Below, in pieces: positions 34,983-46,745 of a stretch of 64,000 nt of DNA. The notes beneath the pieces are model-generated. The model was not told the origin of the DNA and searched no databases. It worked only from the letters and a program-made list of their open reading frames with translations. The translations under genes and the position numbers were made by a program. Every line of letters begins with the position of its first letter. Position 1 is the first letter of the stretch. Source of the DNA: Ipomoea triloba (taxonomy: Eukaryota; Streptophyta; Magnoliopsida; Solanales; Convolvulaceae); NCBI RefSeq assembly GCF_003576645.1, contig NC_044916.1, positions 16,097,477 to 16,161,476 on the forward strand, in the 5' to 3' direction.

Positions 34983-35978
34983 ATGGAGGCTCCATATCCA
35001 CACAATAGCTTTGCTGGAGTTTCTTCCGAGCGGACTATCTCCGATGCCGCCATCTCTGTTCCGGTAGTTCGAAACAATTCTTCGTCTACTGCCAACCATT
35101 TCGTTTCTATTAAACTTACGCCTCGAAATTATCTTTTCTAGCATACGCAATTGGTGTTGTTCTTGTGGGGTCATAATTTAATTGGTTTTGTTGACGGTTC
35201 TTTCCCTTACCCGCCAGAGTCATCGTTGCCATTGTTGCTGATGCGTCTTCCTCTGCACCTGCTACAGTTACAACGTCTTCCATCTCTCATGCTGGATGGA
35301 TTCAACAAGACCAAGATATTCTTTCTATGCTCATCTCCTCTCTTTCCAAGGAGGTTATGTACCTTGCCAACGTGAAAACAACGTCCAAGGTTGTCTGGTC
35401 GTCCATTGAACAACCTTTTGGATCAGCGACGTGTGCCCATGCCTTTGGTCTCCTTGGACAGTTTCAAAGCCTCTAGCAAGGAGACAAATCCATTGCAGAT
35501 TTCCTTGAGCGTGCCTAGGTTCTATTTGAGGACCTTTCTCTCGCTAGACAGCCGATCATGAAGACTTCGACCGGAGTATCGTCCGCTTGTTGCCTCACTT
35601 GCGACGAAAGGGGAGCCGGTCAAGCTAGGGGGAATTTTGAAATCTTAGTTGCCCAAGAATTTGTGTTAAAGATTTCGCTGTTGTAGCAGGTTCGTTGGTG
35701 CAGCCTATCGCCATGGTAGTGAGTCGCTATGGTAATTCCAGAGGTGCAAGTCATGCTGGTTCTTCTTCTCAATGAGGGCGTGGGCGGTGGCAGTAGCAAG
35801 GAGGCGGTGGCCATGGTCGGGAGCAGCGGTCTTGGACGTCTCATCCGTTATGTCATATTTGTAATGGTCACGGGCATACAACGTTAACTTGTTACTTTCA
35901 GTATTCTAACAATCTCGGTCCTCAGGCTCATATGGGTTTTCAAGGTATTGATGATTCGACCTCTTTTGGTGCTCAGAC
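34983..35978 (+). pseudogene. Copia 1 gag
   Basis: Starts MEAPYPHNSF. Fragments in shifting frames give ISIKLTPRNYLF-like text, HTQLVLFLWGHNLIGFVDGS, then the zinc knuckle CHICNGHGHTTLTC near 35850-35890. The reading is interrupted at 35978 by the nested element and resumes at 43683. Confidence 0.8.
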
Positions 35979-36339
35979 TATAAAACAAGTAATTGATTAA
36001 AGTACTAAACAATGATAAAGAATAGGATTTAAATCAAATAACCATGTACAAATGCTTCTTTAATGCTCTAAGATTCTAGGCTAAACAATACCCAACTACG
36101 AAGTGAGGGAATCACGTTAATGCCAATGCCACTCTCGTGGACATTGACTACCACCAAAGTTCTAATCCCATTCTCATAGCAATTAGACTAGGTGAGGTAT
36201 TTCATCAAACACCTTGTGTGCATAATCCCTTCCAACTTCCCTTTCTCAAGGGCAAGTTAGAAATGTGGGAAGAATTGGCCATGGTGAATCCCTATTCTCA
36301 TAGGTGAAACACCAATTCCATAAAACTCTTGAAAGGTTG

Positions 36340-37001
36340 TGTAAGTGTACAAATGATACACGGTCCTTTGTCTCAGACAGCAAGCTCTCAACAAGGAATT
36401 AGTCCACCCATTTAATTTGTGTGGCTAACAGCTTTTTAAGGGATGTGGCTATCATTAAATCAAGCTGATTTTCAGATCTATAATTGTGAAGTTTGTTGAA
36501 GGATCCTATGCTATAAATTGGAAGGCATTTGAAGCTCTAAAATTCACCTCTACACATGATACAAGTTCAGAGCTTTCACACGTGAATATTAAGAAGATCA
36601 TTTGAAGAATTAATGGCGTTCTGCTACTGTCTTTGATGTTGTCGTTGATGCTGAGTCGAGATGAAGAATTGAAGAATTCTTGGCTTGCAGTTTTGTCAAT
36701 TCAAAAGTAGATGGTGAAGGTTGTGTGTTGGTTGTGAACCTTTGTACGTTTGGGTTGTATTCCAACTATTGTAAACCTTGGTGCATCTAGTGGATTGGGC
36801 AAAAGCTGAGTAGCCCCGCAGACGTAGGAGTTATAGCTCCGAACTGCGTGATCAATTCCTGTGTCCGGGTTCTCTTTCTTTACTTGCGTTTTTATTCTTG
36901 TTTGTCTTTTAGTTTATCTAATCTGGACTAAAACCTATAAAAACGTTAAATAATCCCTAAACCCGTAAAGTATTGCATTCAAGATCCACGAAGTTATTTC
37001 A
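36340..37001 (+). repeat. 5' LTR of copia 2
   Basis: TGTAAGTG...TTATTTCA with TATAAAT at 36512-36518. It lacks 123 bp present in the 3' LTR after CGGTCCTTTG. Confidence 0.92.
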
Positions 37002-37003
37002 AT

Positions 37004-37015
37004 TGGTATCAAAGC
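37004..37015 (+). other. Primer binding site of copia 2
   Basis: TGGTATCAAAGC, two bases after the 5' LTR, complementary to initiator tRNA-Met. Confidence 0.85.
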
Positions 37016-37152
37016 ACGGGGAATTAATCTATTAGTCTACCGATCTGGCGATCTCGTGTTTCTTGAACTCAGTTCTTTAGTGCCTTTTTGGTGTTTTATT
37101 TTCGGTTCTTGCTGTTTTTTGTTTTGTCTCACCATGTGTTGAGTGTTTCAGA

Positions 37153-39054
37153 ATGAATAAACCACCTCCCGAACTAAATGGTGACAACTATGCTTACTGG
37201 AAAGCACGTACAAGGATGCATATCAAAGCACATGGTGAACTTATCTGGAAAGCCGTCCTAACTGGTTGGGAACATCCCACAAAAGTGGGTGAAGCAGAAA
37301 ATGATCCCAAAGTGCTCAAACCAGAAGTTGAATGGGATGCAGCTGAAAGGACCCTTGCTAGATATAATAATAAAGCAAGATATAATATATTCACTAATGC
37401 ATGAAAGCCAATTCACTTTAGTTGCAGGTTGTGACTCTGCAAAAGTCGCGTGGGAAATACTGGAAACTACATATGAAGGCACTAACTCAGTAAGACAGTC
37501 TAAGTTACAACTGGTTCAATCTGATTTTGAAGAATTACGAATGAACGAAAACGAGGACATTGTGAGTTTCAATGAACGTGTTCAAGAACTTGCAAATCGA
37601 GCTGCCGTGCTAGGCGAACCATTTCCCCAACAAAAATTGGTCAAGAAAGTCTTGCGTTCTCTACCACCGCGTTTTCGAATGAAGGTGACCGCTATCCAGG
37701 AAAACGCTGGTTGGGAAGACAAAACTCTTGCAACATTGATGGGAAGCCTTAACACCTACGAAATGGAGATCCTGACTGATCATACAAAGAAAGAGAAATC
37801 TGTTGCATTTAACGCTGAAGGACAACACTTCGACATGCTTGATACAGATGAGCTTTCTGATGATCCTGTTAGTTTATTATCTAAACATTTTTCTAAAATT
37901 TTGAAACAGGTTAAGCAAAAGAATTACACACAAAATACTAGGGTGCAAAATCAGAAAGAGATCAACTCAAGTAGCTCAAAAGGTGTGACAAAATCTGGAG
38001 GATCAACATCAAGATCATCTGGCTCACGTACTGTTAAATCTAAAGACAAAGTGAACAAGGGAATCCGATGCTATGAATGCGAAGGATTTGGACATGTTCA
38101 GGCCGAGTGTGCAAATACTTACGAAGAAAGAAGTCCATGACGGCCCTAACCTGGAGCGATGATGAACCTGAATTAGAAGCTGTTGGGTCAGACACTGACG
38201 AAATTTCTGGAAATTTTGTGGCCTTCACTGCAATAGCTGACGTTGATCTTGACGCAGAAGAGCTCGCTGGTTCAGACAGTGGAGAATATATTTCAGCTGA
38301 AGATCGCGAGTTACCTCCTATGTCTTATGAATTAGAATACAAAAAATTGTACTCCAGATGGGAGGCTTTACTTAAAGTGCATCATTCTTTGTCTAGTAAA
38401 ATTGGTGTATTAGAAGATGCTAAGATGGTGTACAAAAACCAAGCTTCTGAAAAAGATATCCATCTGAAGGCTAGTCTTGAACATGAGGAAAAGTTACAAC
38501 AGGAGCTGGACATGCTCAAACGGTGTATCAAGATGATGGACACTACATCTACACTTGATGAAATACTTGATTCAGGAAGACAAACTTCTACAAAATTTGG
38601 GCTTGGTTTCTCTGGTGGGAAGAACCAAGATACTGTTTTTGTGAAAAGTTCTGAATCAGTTCATAACACGCCAGAATCAAACCTAGCTCAACAGTGTCGT
38701 GTTACAGCATCTGAACCAGTGTATGACATGCCTGAATCAAGCTCAGCTCCACAACGTCGTGTCACAGAATCTGGATCATATCGTGTCCTTTCAAAATCCA
38801 GTACATCTAGACGAGGCTATGGTAATGTATTGTATCCAAACTTTCATCGCAAGAGATATAATCCTGTCTGTCATTATTGCAGGATGCGCGGGCACACCAG
38901 ACCGGAATGTTACTATTTCTACAAGGATCAAAGGGTTGAGAAATACATTCACAAGCGCATTGCACCATTTGTAAAACAAGTTTGGGTCAGGAAAGCGGAT
39001 TTTATAACCCAGAAAATACCAAATGCACCACAATGGAAAAGTGGTACCTTCTAA
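37153..39054 (+). pseudogene. Copia 2 gag, two frameshifts, two zinc knuckles
   Basis: Starts MNKPPPELNGDNYAYWKART, typical of copia gag. Single-base shifts near 37397 and 38120 divide it into three frames. Middle part: gag core (VAWEILETTYEGT, LQLVQSDFEELRM, VKKVLRSLPPRFRMKVTAI), a Ser-rich linker and zinc knuckle CYECEGFGHVQAEC. Third part: acidic segment, a coiled-coil-like stretch near 38330-38530 and a second knuckle CHYCRMRGHTRPEC at 38869-38910. Long gags with a coiled coil and this second knuckle are known from Sireviruses. It ends at 39054 without running into pol. Confidence 0.85.
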
Positions 39055-39602
39055 ATTCATTCTTTAGTTGGTATTTTCTCAATACCTGTATTATGTTTTT
39101 TTGTGCTTTTACCCGCTACTTTATCCTCTGTTTTACCTGCTTCTGTGTTATCTGCTGATTCGGTAGTGGCTACTGGCTCTGTTTCTGTCTCTGATCCAGT
39201 ATGCTCTATTTCTAGCTCTGTTGCTTCCTCTGTTTTAGGAAGGTCTAGGCCCGAGCAAGTCACATTTCCTAATGCTTCTACGTTCAATATACGTGATATT
39301 GCATTATATGTTGACTTGCCTACTGCATTCGGTGTCTCAAAATCTGATGATTCTGTTCCGATCACTGTTACTACATGTCCTTTATCTATGTCTGAGTCAG
39401 TCATTGTTCCAGCTTCATCTGGTCCAGTTCCGGTGTCTGCCAGCACTACCGAATTACTATTTGTTTTAATAGCGATGTTACCTGTTTCTTGCTCTGGTAT
39501 GTCTGTGTTTGTGCTTCTTATCAGGTGCTTATTGAACAAGCTCTTCAAACAACGTAAGACACATGTTGCTTCTTTAAGAAAAAAAGAAAGGCAAAGTTAG
39601 CT
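39055..39602 (+). other. Ser/Val-rich ORF with hydrophobic end, open on both strands
   Basis: The plus frame 39103-39600 gives a low-complexity Ser/Val/Thr protein with a hydrophobic segment near 39445-39530 followed by basic residues. The opposite strand is open over 39057-39548 and gives an acidic Glu/Thr-rich product. One may be a shadow of the other. It sits where pol should follow gag; an origin in the env-like region of a Sirevirus is possible but unproven. Confidence 0.4.
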
Positions 39603-41446
39603 ATGACTACTCTAGCACCTCGCATGACTTTATAAAAGGGCTCCCAGTTCTGTTGATGTGTCACCAGCCCTGTTGCCGATCCTGCTGCGCCTAGTAAAAA
39701 CTCCAAAGTTGATATTTCAAGTCTATATTGCGAGATTCGAAGTTGATGGATTTATGGTAAGCTCATAGTCAAAGAGGATTGCTACTTCAGAAGGATATTG
39801 ATCTAGATGACATTATGAAGCATTGCAATATCATCCCTCTACTCAAACACCAGGATCTACTCCAAACTATTCAAAACATTGGTTCCTATTCAGTATGGCT
39901 GATTGAAAAGTTCTACGTAAATCTGTCTCTTGATACAGATGCTCAAAGTTCTACTCTGTTTCACAAGGTGGTTGTTCATGGCCGATGGTATGAATCTAGT
40001 TCTGACTTAATCAACCGTGCTGACCTAGAAGAAGAATGTGAGCCGAGCCTAGATCCTCTTGTTGCTGCTCTATCTCACAATCAACTCATGGCCTGACCTA
40101 AGGGTGTTGTGTCCTCACAAGTGGTGACTACTATCTTTTTACCTTTGTCTTGGTTTGCTCTCATGTTCTATTTTATGTCTTGATTATTTGCTCATTTGAA
40201 TGTGTCTAAGATGATCTTTTTTATGTGCGTATCTCTATTTGTTTTATAAACTGTTCTTGTGACTGGTTTGTATGTCTCTGAACATGTTTTTGTCTGATTC
40301 TGTGGTTTCCTCTATATTTATATCTGGTTCAGTGTTAACCTTTCCTGTTTCTATTCCTTCTTGCCAATCTGAAGTGTGATCTGAATTTGATATTGCTTGT
40401 CTTCTATGCTTGTTGGTCCGATCATGACCGAATTTGATATTCTTTGTGTGCTTTTGTGCAAAATGTGCTATGAAAATGTGCTTTCAATCTGCTTTACCTG
40501 AAAGTATTTGCCTTTTTTTGCTTTGTCTGATACAACTTGACATCTATTTTGTGTCTACTTATGTGCTTTATGTGTTATCAATGATAATCCTGTGCTTGAA
40601 GATGCTTTACATGGATGTGCCTTCTGTTTTATGTGCCTATCTTCTTGCTTTATTTGATCCAAATTGACTATTCCTGATTCTGTGTCTATAAGTGCGTGGT
40701 TTTTCATGTTGCGTGTGCCTTGTTCTGGGTTTCTTGTTTCTTTTTCACTTGTGCAGGTGCTTGTTACAACTTACTCCAAGAGTTGTCTCAGTATGATATT
40801 GTGATGAAACAGTCATAATTGAGGGGAAGCATAATTATCTAGAATATCATATTGTTCGGACTATCATTTGGATCATCATATTTTTGGATTATCAATATTC
40901 ATATTATCACATTATTTGGATTATCATTATTCAGAATATCATATTATTTGGACTATCTTATTGATGGATTGAACTGCTTATTGTATGAGAATATCTATGC
41001 GGTGAATACTACTATGAACGTGGGTTGCATATGAAGAGTACGGTGATTCGTATAGATTTCAGTTTGTATGGATTTGTGGTTATTCTATTGGTGAAATTAT
41101 CTTCAATCGTATCATGGTTTTTTTAACGAAAAAGGAGTCAAGGATTCATCTTCCGTTTCCAAGTCTGATTTTTGTGTTGCTAAAAGCTCAAGGTTTTGCT
41201 CTTTACAAAAATGAACCGCTGCTTGAAATTCTTGGAAAGTATACTGCCGAACTACGGTTATGTCCAGGATGCCACTATGATGATCGTGCACATCTTCAGA
41301 CAGTTCCTGTTCCAGTGATTAGTCCTGTGATAGGTGTTACACCCTCTGGCTCACCCTCTTTTTCTCTGCCCAAGGCTACTTCAGCGCTTGACACAACTGC
41401 TATTCCTGTGCTACATACTCAAGCTTCCCAATCCACATTTCACTAG
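39540..41446 (+). pseudogene. Decayed ORF of the plant 'putative transposon protein' type in copia 2
   Basis: A basic KKKRKAK stretch near 39580 is followed by broken frames. 39779-40096 contains DIMKHCNIIPLLKHQDLL, EKFYVNLSLDTDAQS and FHKVVVHGRWYE, resembling the (EFYxNL...FHKVxVRGKWYxFSPxxIN) core annotated in plants as a putative transposon protein domain. A probable later part at 41114-41446 reads RIHLPFPSLIFVLLKAQGFA. The 1 kb between them has no recognised domain. In known elements such ORFs lie between pol and the 3' LTR; function is unknown. Confidence 0.6.
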
Positions 41447-41470
41447 ATGCACCTTTGTCAATTTTTTGAC

Positions 41471-41861
41471 AAAGGGGGAGTTAAGGTATGTTGTGTGTGG
41501 AAATTTTTTTGATGAATGCTTGGATTTATTGTACAAAGGGGGAGTAATAGCTCAGGGGGAGTTTTGGCATTTGGTTGAAGACTTTTGGAGTTTGACATGC
41601 TTGAGAAAATATGTTGAGGGGGAGTGTTCTATTGCGATTTTGCTGGTTTTGAAGCTTTTGTTTTGGTGGTCTGTTGCAGTGGGTTACGCATGTTTTATCT
41701 TACAATATATGTTTGGTCTTTATTTTGTTTTAAGTGTTTTATCCTTGTTACCAAACTAACTTATGGCATGAGTTTAATAATATTGATTTATCTTTAATTT
41801 CTTAAAAATGCCAAAGTTTGTTTGAAGGTGATTTTTGTCAAATAATTGCCAAAGGGGGAGA
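41471..41861 (+). other. Series of five polypurine tracts before the 3' LTR
   Basis: AAAGGGGGAG at 41471 and 41535, CAGGGGGAG at 41553, GAGGGGGAG near 41616, and AAAGGGGGAG at 41851 adjoining the LTR. Multiple PPTs are a known trait of Sireviruses. Confidence 0.75.
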
Positions 41862-41862
41862 T

Positions 41863-42647
41863 TGTAATTGTACAAATGATACACGGTCCTTTGTTATTGG
41901 CTATATTATTTGTCAAAAATACACTTAGCCTATATCTAGTTGTTTATTAGTGTTTGGACCGTCAGCCAGTCTGTCCACCAGTGCGATAGTGAAGCTGTGC
42001 CAGCGGACGCTATCTCAGACAGCAAGCTCTCAACAAGGAATTAGTCCACCCATTTAATTTGTGTGGCTAACAGCTTTTTAAGGGATGTGGCTATCATTAA
42101 ATCAAGCTTATTTTCAGATCTATAATTGTGAAGTTTGTTGAAGGATCCTATGCTATAAATAGGAAGGCATTTGAAGCTCTAAACTTCACCTCTACACATG
42201 ATACAAGTTTAGAGCTTTCACACGTGAATATTAAGAAGATCATTTGAAGAATTAATGGCGTTCTGCTACTGTCTTTGATGTTGTCGTTGATGCTGAGTCG
42301 AGATGAAGAATTGAAGAATTCTTGGCTTGCAGTTTTGTCAATTCAAAAGTAGATGGTGAAGGTTGTGTGTTGGCCGGTTGTGAACCTTTGTACGTTTGGG
42401 TTGTATTCCAACTATTGTAAACCTTGGTGCATCTAGTGGATTGGGCAAAAGCTGAGTAGCCCCGCAGACGTAGGAGTTATAGCTCCGAACTGCGTGATCA
42501 TTTCCTGTGTCCGGGTTCTCTTTCTTTACTTGCGTTTTTATTCTTGTTTGTCTTTTAGTTTATCTAATCTGGACTAAAACCTATAAAAACGTTAAATAAT
42601 CCCTGAACCCGTAAAGTATTGCATTCAAGATCCACGAAGTTATTTCA
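41863..42647 (+). repeat. 3' LTR of copia 2
   Basis: 785 bp, TGTAATTG...TTATTTCA, TATAAAT at 42154-42160. It includes a 123-bp segment (after CGGTCCTTTG) that is missing in the 5' LTR. Confidence 0.92.
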
Positions 42648-43134
42648 GGTTGGATCCTAACCAAGCAAGTGTCAAATAAATTCCTAATTCCACAATCACA
42701 TTCATTATAAAAGCATTGAAAAACCTAGATTAAACAATTTAGTTCATGTAGGCATTCATACAAGGCAATTCAACTTAAACCCCTAAAGGATTTAACTACT
42801 CATAATAGGATAGGAAAATAAAAACAATTAGAATAATAAGCAATGAATTTAAAGACAAAAGGAAATTAAGAATTGCAAATATGAGAGATTGAAAATCTTA
42901 CTTGATTGAATTTGTAAAGCAAATCTGAAATTGAAGTTTAATGTGTAAAACAATGAAGGATTCTTCCTAAATCTACTTCAAAAGTAATGGAATTACAAAG
43001 GATTTATGTTCTAAAGTGTTTGTGGAGAGAAACCCTAAGGAAGACTTAGAAAATTTAAAAGATAAGTTCAAAATAAAGTCTAACCCTATTTATACTAATG
43101 AAATTGCGCCAAAAAAATCGCCATCAATTTGCCT

Positions 43135-43404
43135 GGTCACGGTGTGACCACCATCGTGACCAAGCCACAACTTTGCAGATTTCAATAGTCACACTACTGG
43201 TCACGGCGTGACCAGCAGAGTGACCACTGAAATCAGCAAAGTGGTCACGGTGGTCACCGTGGAAGTCATAGCGTGACCTCCACCGTGACTCCCGTGACCA
43301 CTTTCTGATCAGCGGTCGTCAAGCTGCTGGTCACACCGTGACCAACAGCTTGACACTAATCAGAATGTTGTCAAGAATGTCACTCTACTGGTCATGGTGT
43401 GACC
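43135..43404. repeat. Cluster of GGTCAC-GTGACC palindromes
   Basis: 15-bp palindromes at 43135-43149 (GGTCACGGTGTGACC), 43199-43213, 43329-43343 and 43390-43404, plus GGTCACGGTGGTCACC at 43243-43258, within the right arm of the unclassified element. Confidence 0.75.
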
Positions 43405-43693
43405 AGCAACTTGACATCCTCACGGTGGTACGACTTGACTTAATTCCTTGCTCTGTTGCTCCGTTGAACTTTGTTATGATTTTGGCCATTCATTCTTGCA
43501 CCACTTTGCCTTGAAATCATCCCGATTCGCTTACATTTTACGCTTCAACATGCCTAAGTCCCAGTTTTCAATCATTGAGCCATAAACACTTGAAATATGC
43601 ATTGTTCTTGCACAAAATCCTGACATTCACTTAGAAATTAGTACAATTAAAGCATATTTATAGGTTAATTCACAGCTTATCAGGTGCTCAGAC

Positions 43694-44990
43694 TTGGTTC
43701 CCTAAAACAGGCGCTACCAACCATGCTACACCTGATATTTCTCCTATCTCCTCTTCTTCGGGCTATTCAGGGTTTGACACGTTACGCGTTTGTAACGGCA
43801 CAGGTTTACCTATTGCTAGTCTTGGTCATGCTTCAATAATTTCCACTCTTTATAAATCTTTCCATTTATTTGATGTTTTACATGTTCCGGGTATGTCTAC
43901 GTCATTGTTATATGTCCAACGGTTTGCGGTAGATAATAACGTGTTTTTTGAGTTTCACCATTCTTTTTTCCTTGTGAAAGCTCTTCAAACCAAGGAGGTC
44001 CTGCTTAGAGGTCGTAGTTTGGGGGGCTTCTATTCGCTACCTGTGTCTAGTTGTGGTCCTACGACGTTGATGTCTACTCGTGTTTCTTCCTCTATGTGGC
44101 ACAATCGTTTGGGTCATCCTCATCAACGTGTGTTGCGTCATATTTTGCAGTCGGGTCCTATTAGTTTGTCTTCTATTAATAATAATTTAGTTTGTTCAGC
44201 GTGTCTGCTTAGGAAATCATCTCATTTTCCCCTTCCCCGTGTTGAAACTTCTAGTTTTAATGTTCTTGATTTGATTTATACGGACATTTAGGAGCTAGCG
44301 CCTTTTATGTCTTTCAGTGGTTATCGTTATTTTGTGCTTTTTGTGATTGATTACTCTCGATATATTTGGTATTATCCTATGCGTTCAAAAATTTATCTAT
44401 ATGCAATTTTTTATCAATTTCGTGCCATGGTTGAATGTACTTTTTCTCGTAAGATTAAATCTATTCAATCCAGGGCCTGAGTATAAAAAGTTACATTCTC
44501 GCTTATCGGCTTTGGGTATAGTTCACCATCAATCTTTTGTGCCTATACTCACTAACAAAATGGTTGTGTTGAGTGTCACCACTGTCGCATTGTTGAAACA
44601 AGTTTGGCTCTAATGACATAAGCGTATATTCCTTCTCATTTTTGGAAGTATACATTTGAAACTGCAGTTTATCTTATTAATAAAATGCCAACTCCTGTTT
44701 TGGGGAATGTTAGTACACACTATAAGCTTCATCGGCCTCCTCCGTCCTATACCTTTCTTCAGGTGTTTGGTTGCTTGTGTTTTCCTCACTTGCATCCTTA
44801 CAATTGTCACAAGTTTACTTATAGGTCCTCTCCTTGCGTCTTCTTAGGTTATCCATATTCTTTTTGTGGTTATCGTTGCATGGACCTAAGCACTAACAAG
44901 ATTTTTATTTGTAGGCATGTGCAGTTTGATGACTGTGTTTTTCCTTTTGCTAGCATATCTGGTTCACAGGTCTCTCCTTGACCATCTTTC
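43694..44990 (+). pseudogene. Copia 1 protease end and integrase, decayed
   Basis: Continues copia 1 after the nested element: WFPKTGATNHATPD (pre-integrase), LFDVLHVPGMSTSLLYVQRF, MWHNRLGHPHQRVLRHIL (HHCC zinc-binding start), CSACLLRKS, then the integrase core with stops (first TAG near 44289), and the C-terminal FGCLCFPHLHPYN, SPCVFLGYPYSFCGYRC. Confidence 0.85.
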
Positions 44991-45005
44991 GATAAGTCGT
45001 GGGGT

Positions 45006-46745
45006 GTGGTTGGTTTATCTCAAGCTGTGGCTACTGATTCTTCTATTGATGTTTTATGTCATGAGCCCCCGATGGTTGTATCGTCTTCTTTTGAGCCTAT
45101 GTCACATCATAACCTAGAGTCCACGTGTCCCACGCGTATTCATTCTGTGGTGCTGAGGCACATGACTCGGGCACGTGCTGGTCTTACTGCTATGCTGTCT
45201 GAGGTCGGTAATACTGAACCTACTTGTTATTCGCAGGCTGTTAAATATCCTGAGTGGCGTGAGGTAATGGATGTGGAGTTCAATGCCTTGCTACAGAACA
45301 ATGCTTGGCGTTTGGTTCCTGTTTGTGCTAATATGAACATTGTCGGTTGTAAGTGGGTCTTTTGTACTAAACGAAAGGTGGATGGTTCTGTTAAGCGTCA
45401 CAAGGCTCGCCTGGTTGTGAAGGGGTTTAACTAGGTTGCTGGTGAAGACTTTTTTGAGACATTTAGTCTGATTGTTAAACCTACCACAGTACAGTTGCCT
45501 CTCTCCCTTGCACTTTCTTGAGACTGGGTTATAAGGCAGCTAGATATCCATAATGTTTTTCTTAATGACAAGTTATCTGAGACAGTATATATGCGTCAAC
45601 CGCCGAGTTATAAGGACAAGGATTTTCTAGATCATGTGTGTATGCTACAACATTCTATTTATGGTTTGAAATAGGCACCCCGGGCCTGGTTTACTAGTTT
45701 GCATGATTTCCTAGTTAAGGTTGGTTTTCACCCTTCGCAAACCGATGTTTTTCTTTTCATTTCTTCTATTAATGGTGCCCAGGTGTATCTCTTAGTATAT
45801 GTGGATCTCATACTTGTTATGGGGAGTGACCCTGATCGTGTTTTTGAGCTAATTACCAGACTAGCCTCGGAGTTCAAGGTACGTGATATGGGTGCACCAT
45901 CCTTTTTCCTTGGTGTTGAGGTGGTCACTACGGATGCTGGGTTGCTTCTGTCACAACGTCGCTATATGGGTGAAATTTTGAAGTGAGCAGGCATGGTCGA
46001 TTGTAAGTCGCTATCTATTCCAGTTTCCTTAACTCGTACATTGGATTCCTCCGTTCAGTCTTTTGCAGATCTATCTCACTACATGAATCTTACTAGTGCT
46101 CTATAGTATCTCATCATTAAACGTCCTGGCCTTTCTTTTGAAGTGAATCAGCTATGTCAGCATATGCACTCTCCTACTACGGCTCATTGGGGGATGCTAA
46201 AACGGGTTCTGCGCTATATTAAAGGTATGCTTCATTTTGGCTTGTGTCTTGGGAAGTCGACCTCTTTGGATCTGTATGCTTTCTCGAATTTGAACTGGGC
46301 AGGCAATCCTACTGACATGAAGTCCATGGGTGGGTTTGCTGTTTTTCTGGGCACCAACTTGATCTCTTGGGTTTGTCGCAAGCAGCACATCATGGCTCGT
46401 TCCTCCACAGAGGATGAATACAAGGCCCTTGTTGATGTTTTAGCTAAAGTCACATGGCTGGTTTATTTACTGCGTGAGCTTGGGCTGTCAGTTAATATTC
46501 GTCCCAAACTATGGTGTGACAACTTATGTGCAACATATTTTTGTGCTAATCTTGTCTTTTTTGCCTGGACCAAGCATGTCGAGATAGATTATCACTTTTT
46601 TCGTGATAAAGTTAGTAAGGGTGAGCTTCAAGTCAACTTCATCCCCACTAAAGATCAATTGGTGGACATTTTTACCAAAGCACACGCTATTGCTCTGTTT
46701 GTCTTTTTACGTGACAAGCTCAAGGTTGCTGAGTACCTACCTTAA
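45006..46745 (+). pseudogene. Copia 1 reverse transcriptase and RNase H, decayed
   Basis: RT start WREVMDVEFNALLQNNAWRL, KWVFCTKRKVDGSVKRHKAR, with stops; the active site YVDD reads YVDL (near 45800), so it is inactive. RNase H follows: RVLRYIKGMLHFGL, ARSSTEDEYKALVD and KHVEIDYHFFRDKV at 46143-46745. Confidence 0.9.

Larger units (their letters stand above)
36340..42647 (+). mobile_element. Pol-less copia element 2 (Sirevirus-like), gag plus extra ORF
   Basis: LTRs at 36340-37001 and 41863-42647 with exact 5-bp target duplication GGTTG (36335-36339, 42648-42652), PBS at 37004-37015 and PPT at 41851-41861. The 4.86-kb interior holds gag, then a Ser/Val-rich segment and plant 'putative transposon protein' remnants, but no protease, integrase, RT or RNase H. 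The LTRs differ by roughly eight substitutions plus one 123-bp indel, so it is young. Confidence 0.88.
35979..43682. mobile_element. Unclassified element inside copia 1, itself interrupted by copia 2
   Basis: Flanked by an 11-bp direct repeat GGTGCTCAGAC (35968-35978 and 43683-43693) that splits the copia 1 reading frame. Own sequence: about 360 bp on the left and 1.03 kb on the right. Ends TATAAAACAAG and GCTTATCA are only weakly inverted. The duplication length suggests a Mutator-like element rather than an LTR element; no coding sequence recognised. Confidence 0.65.
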
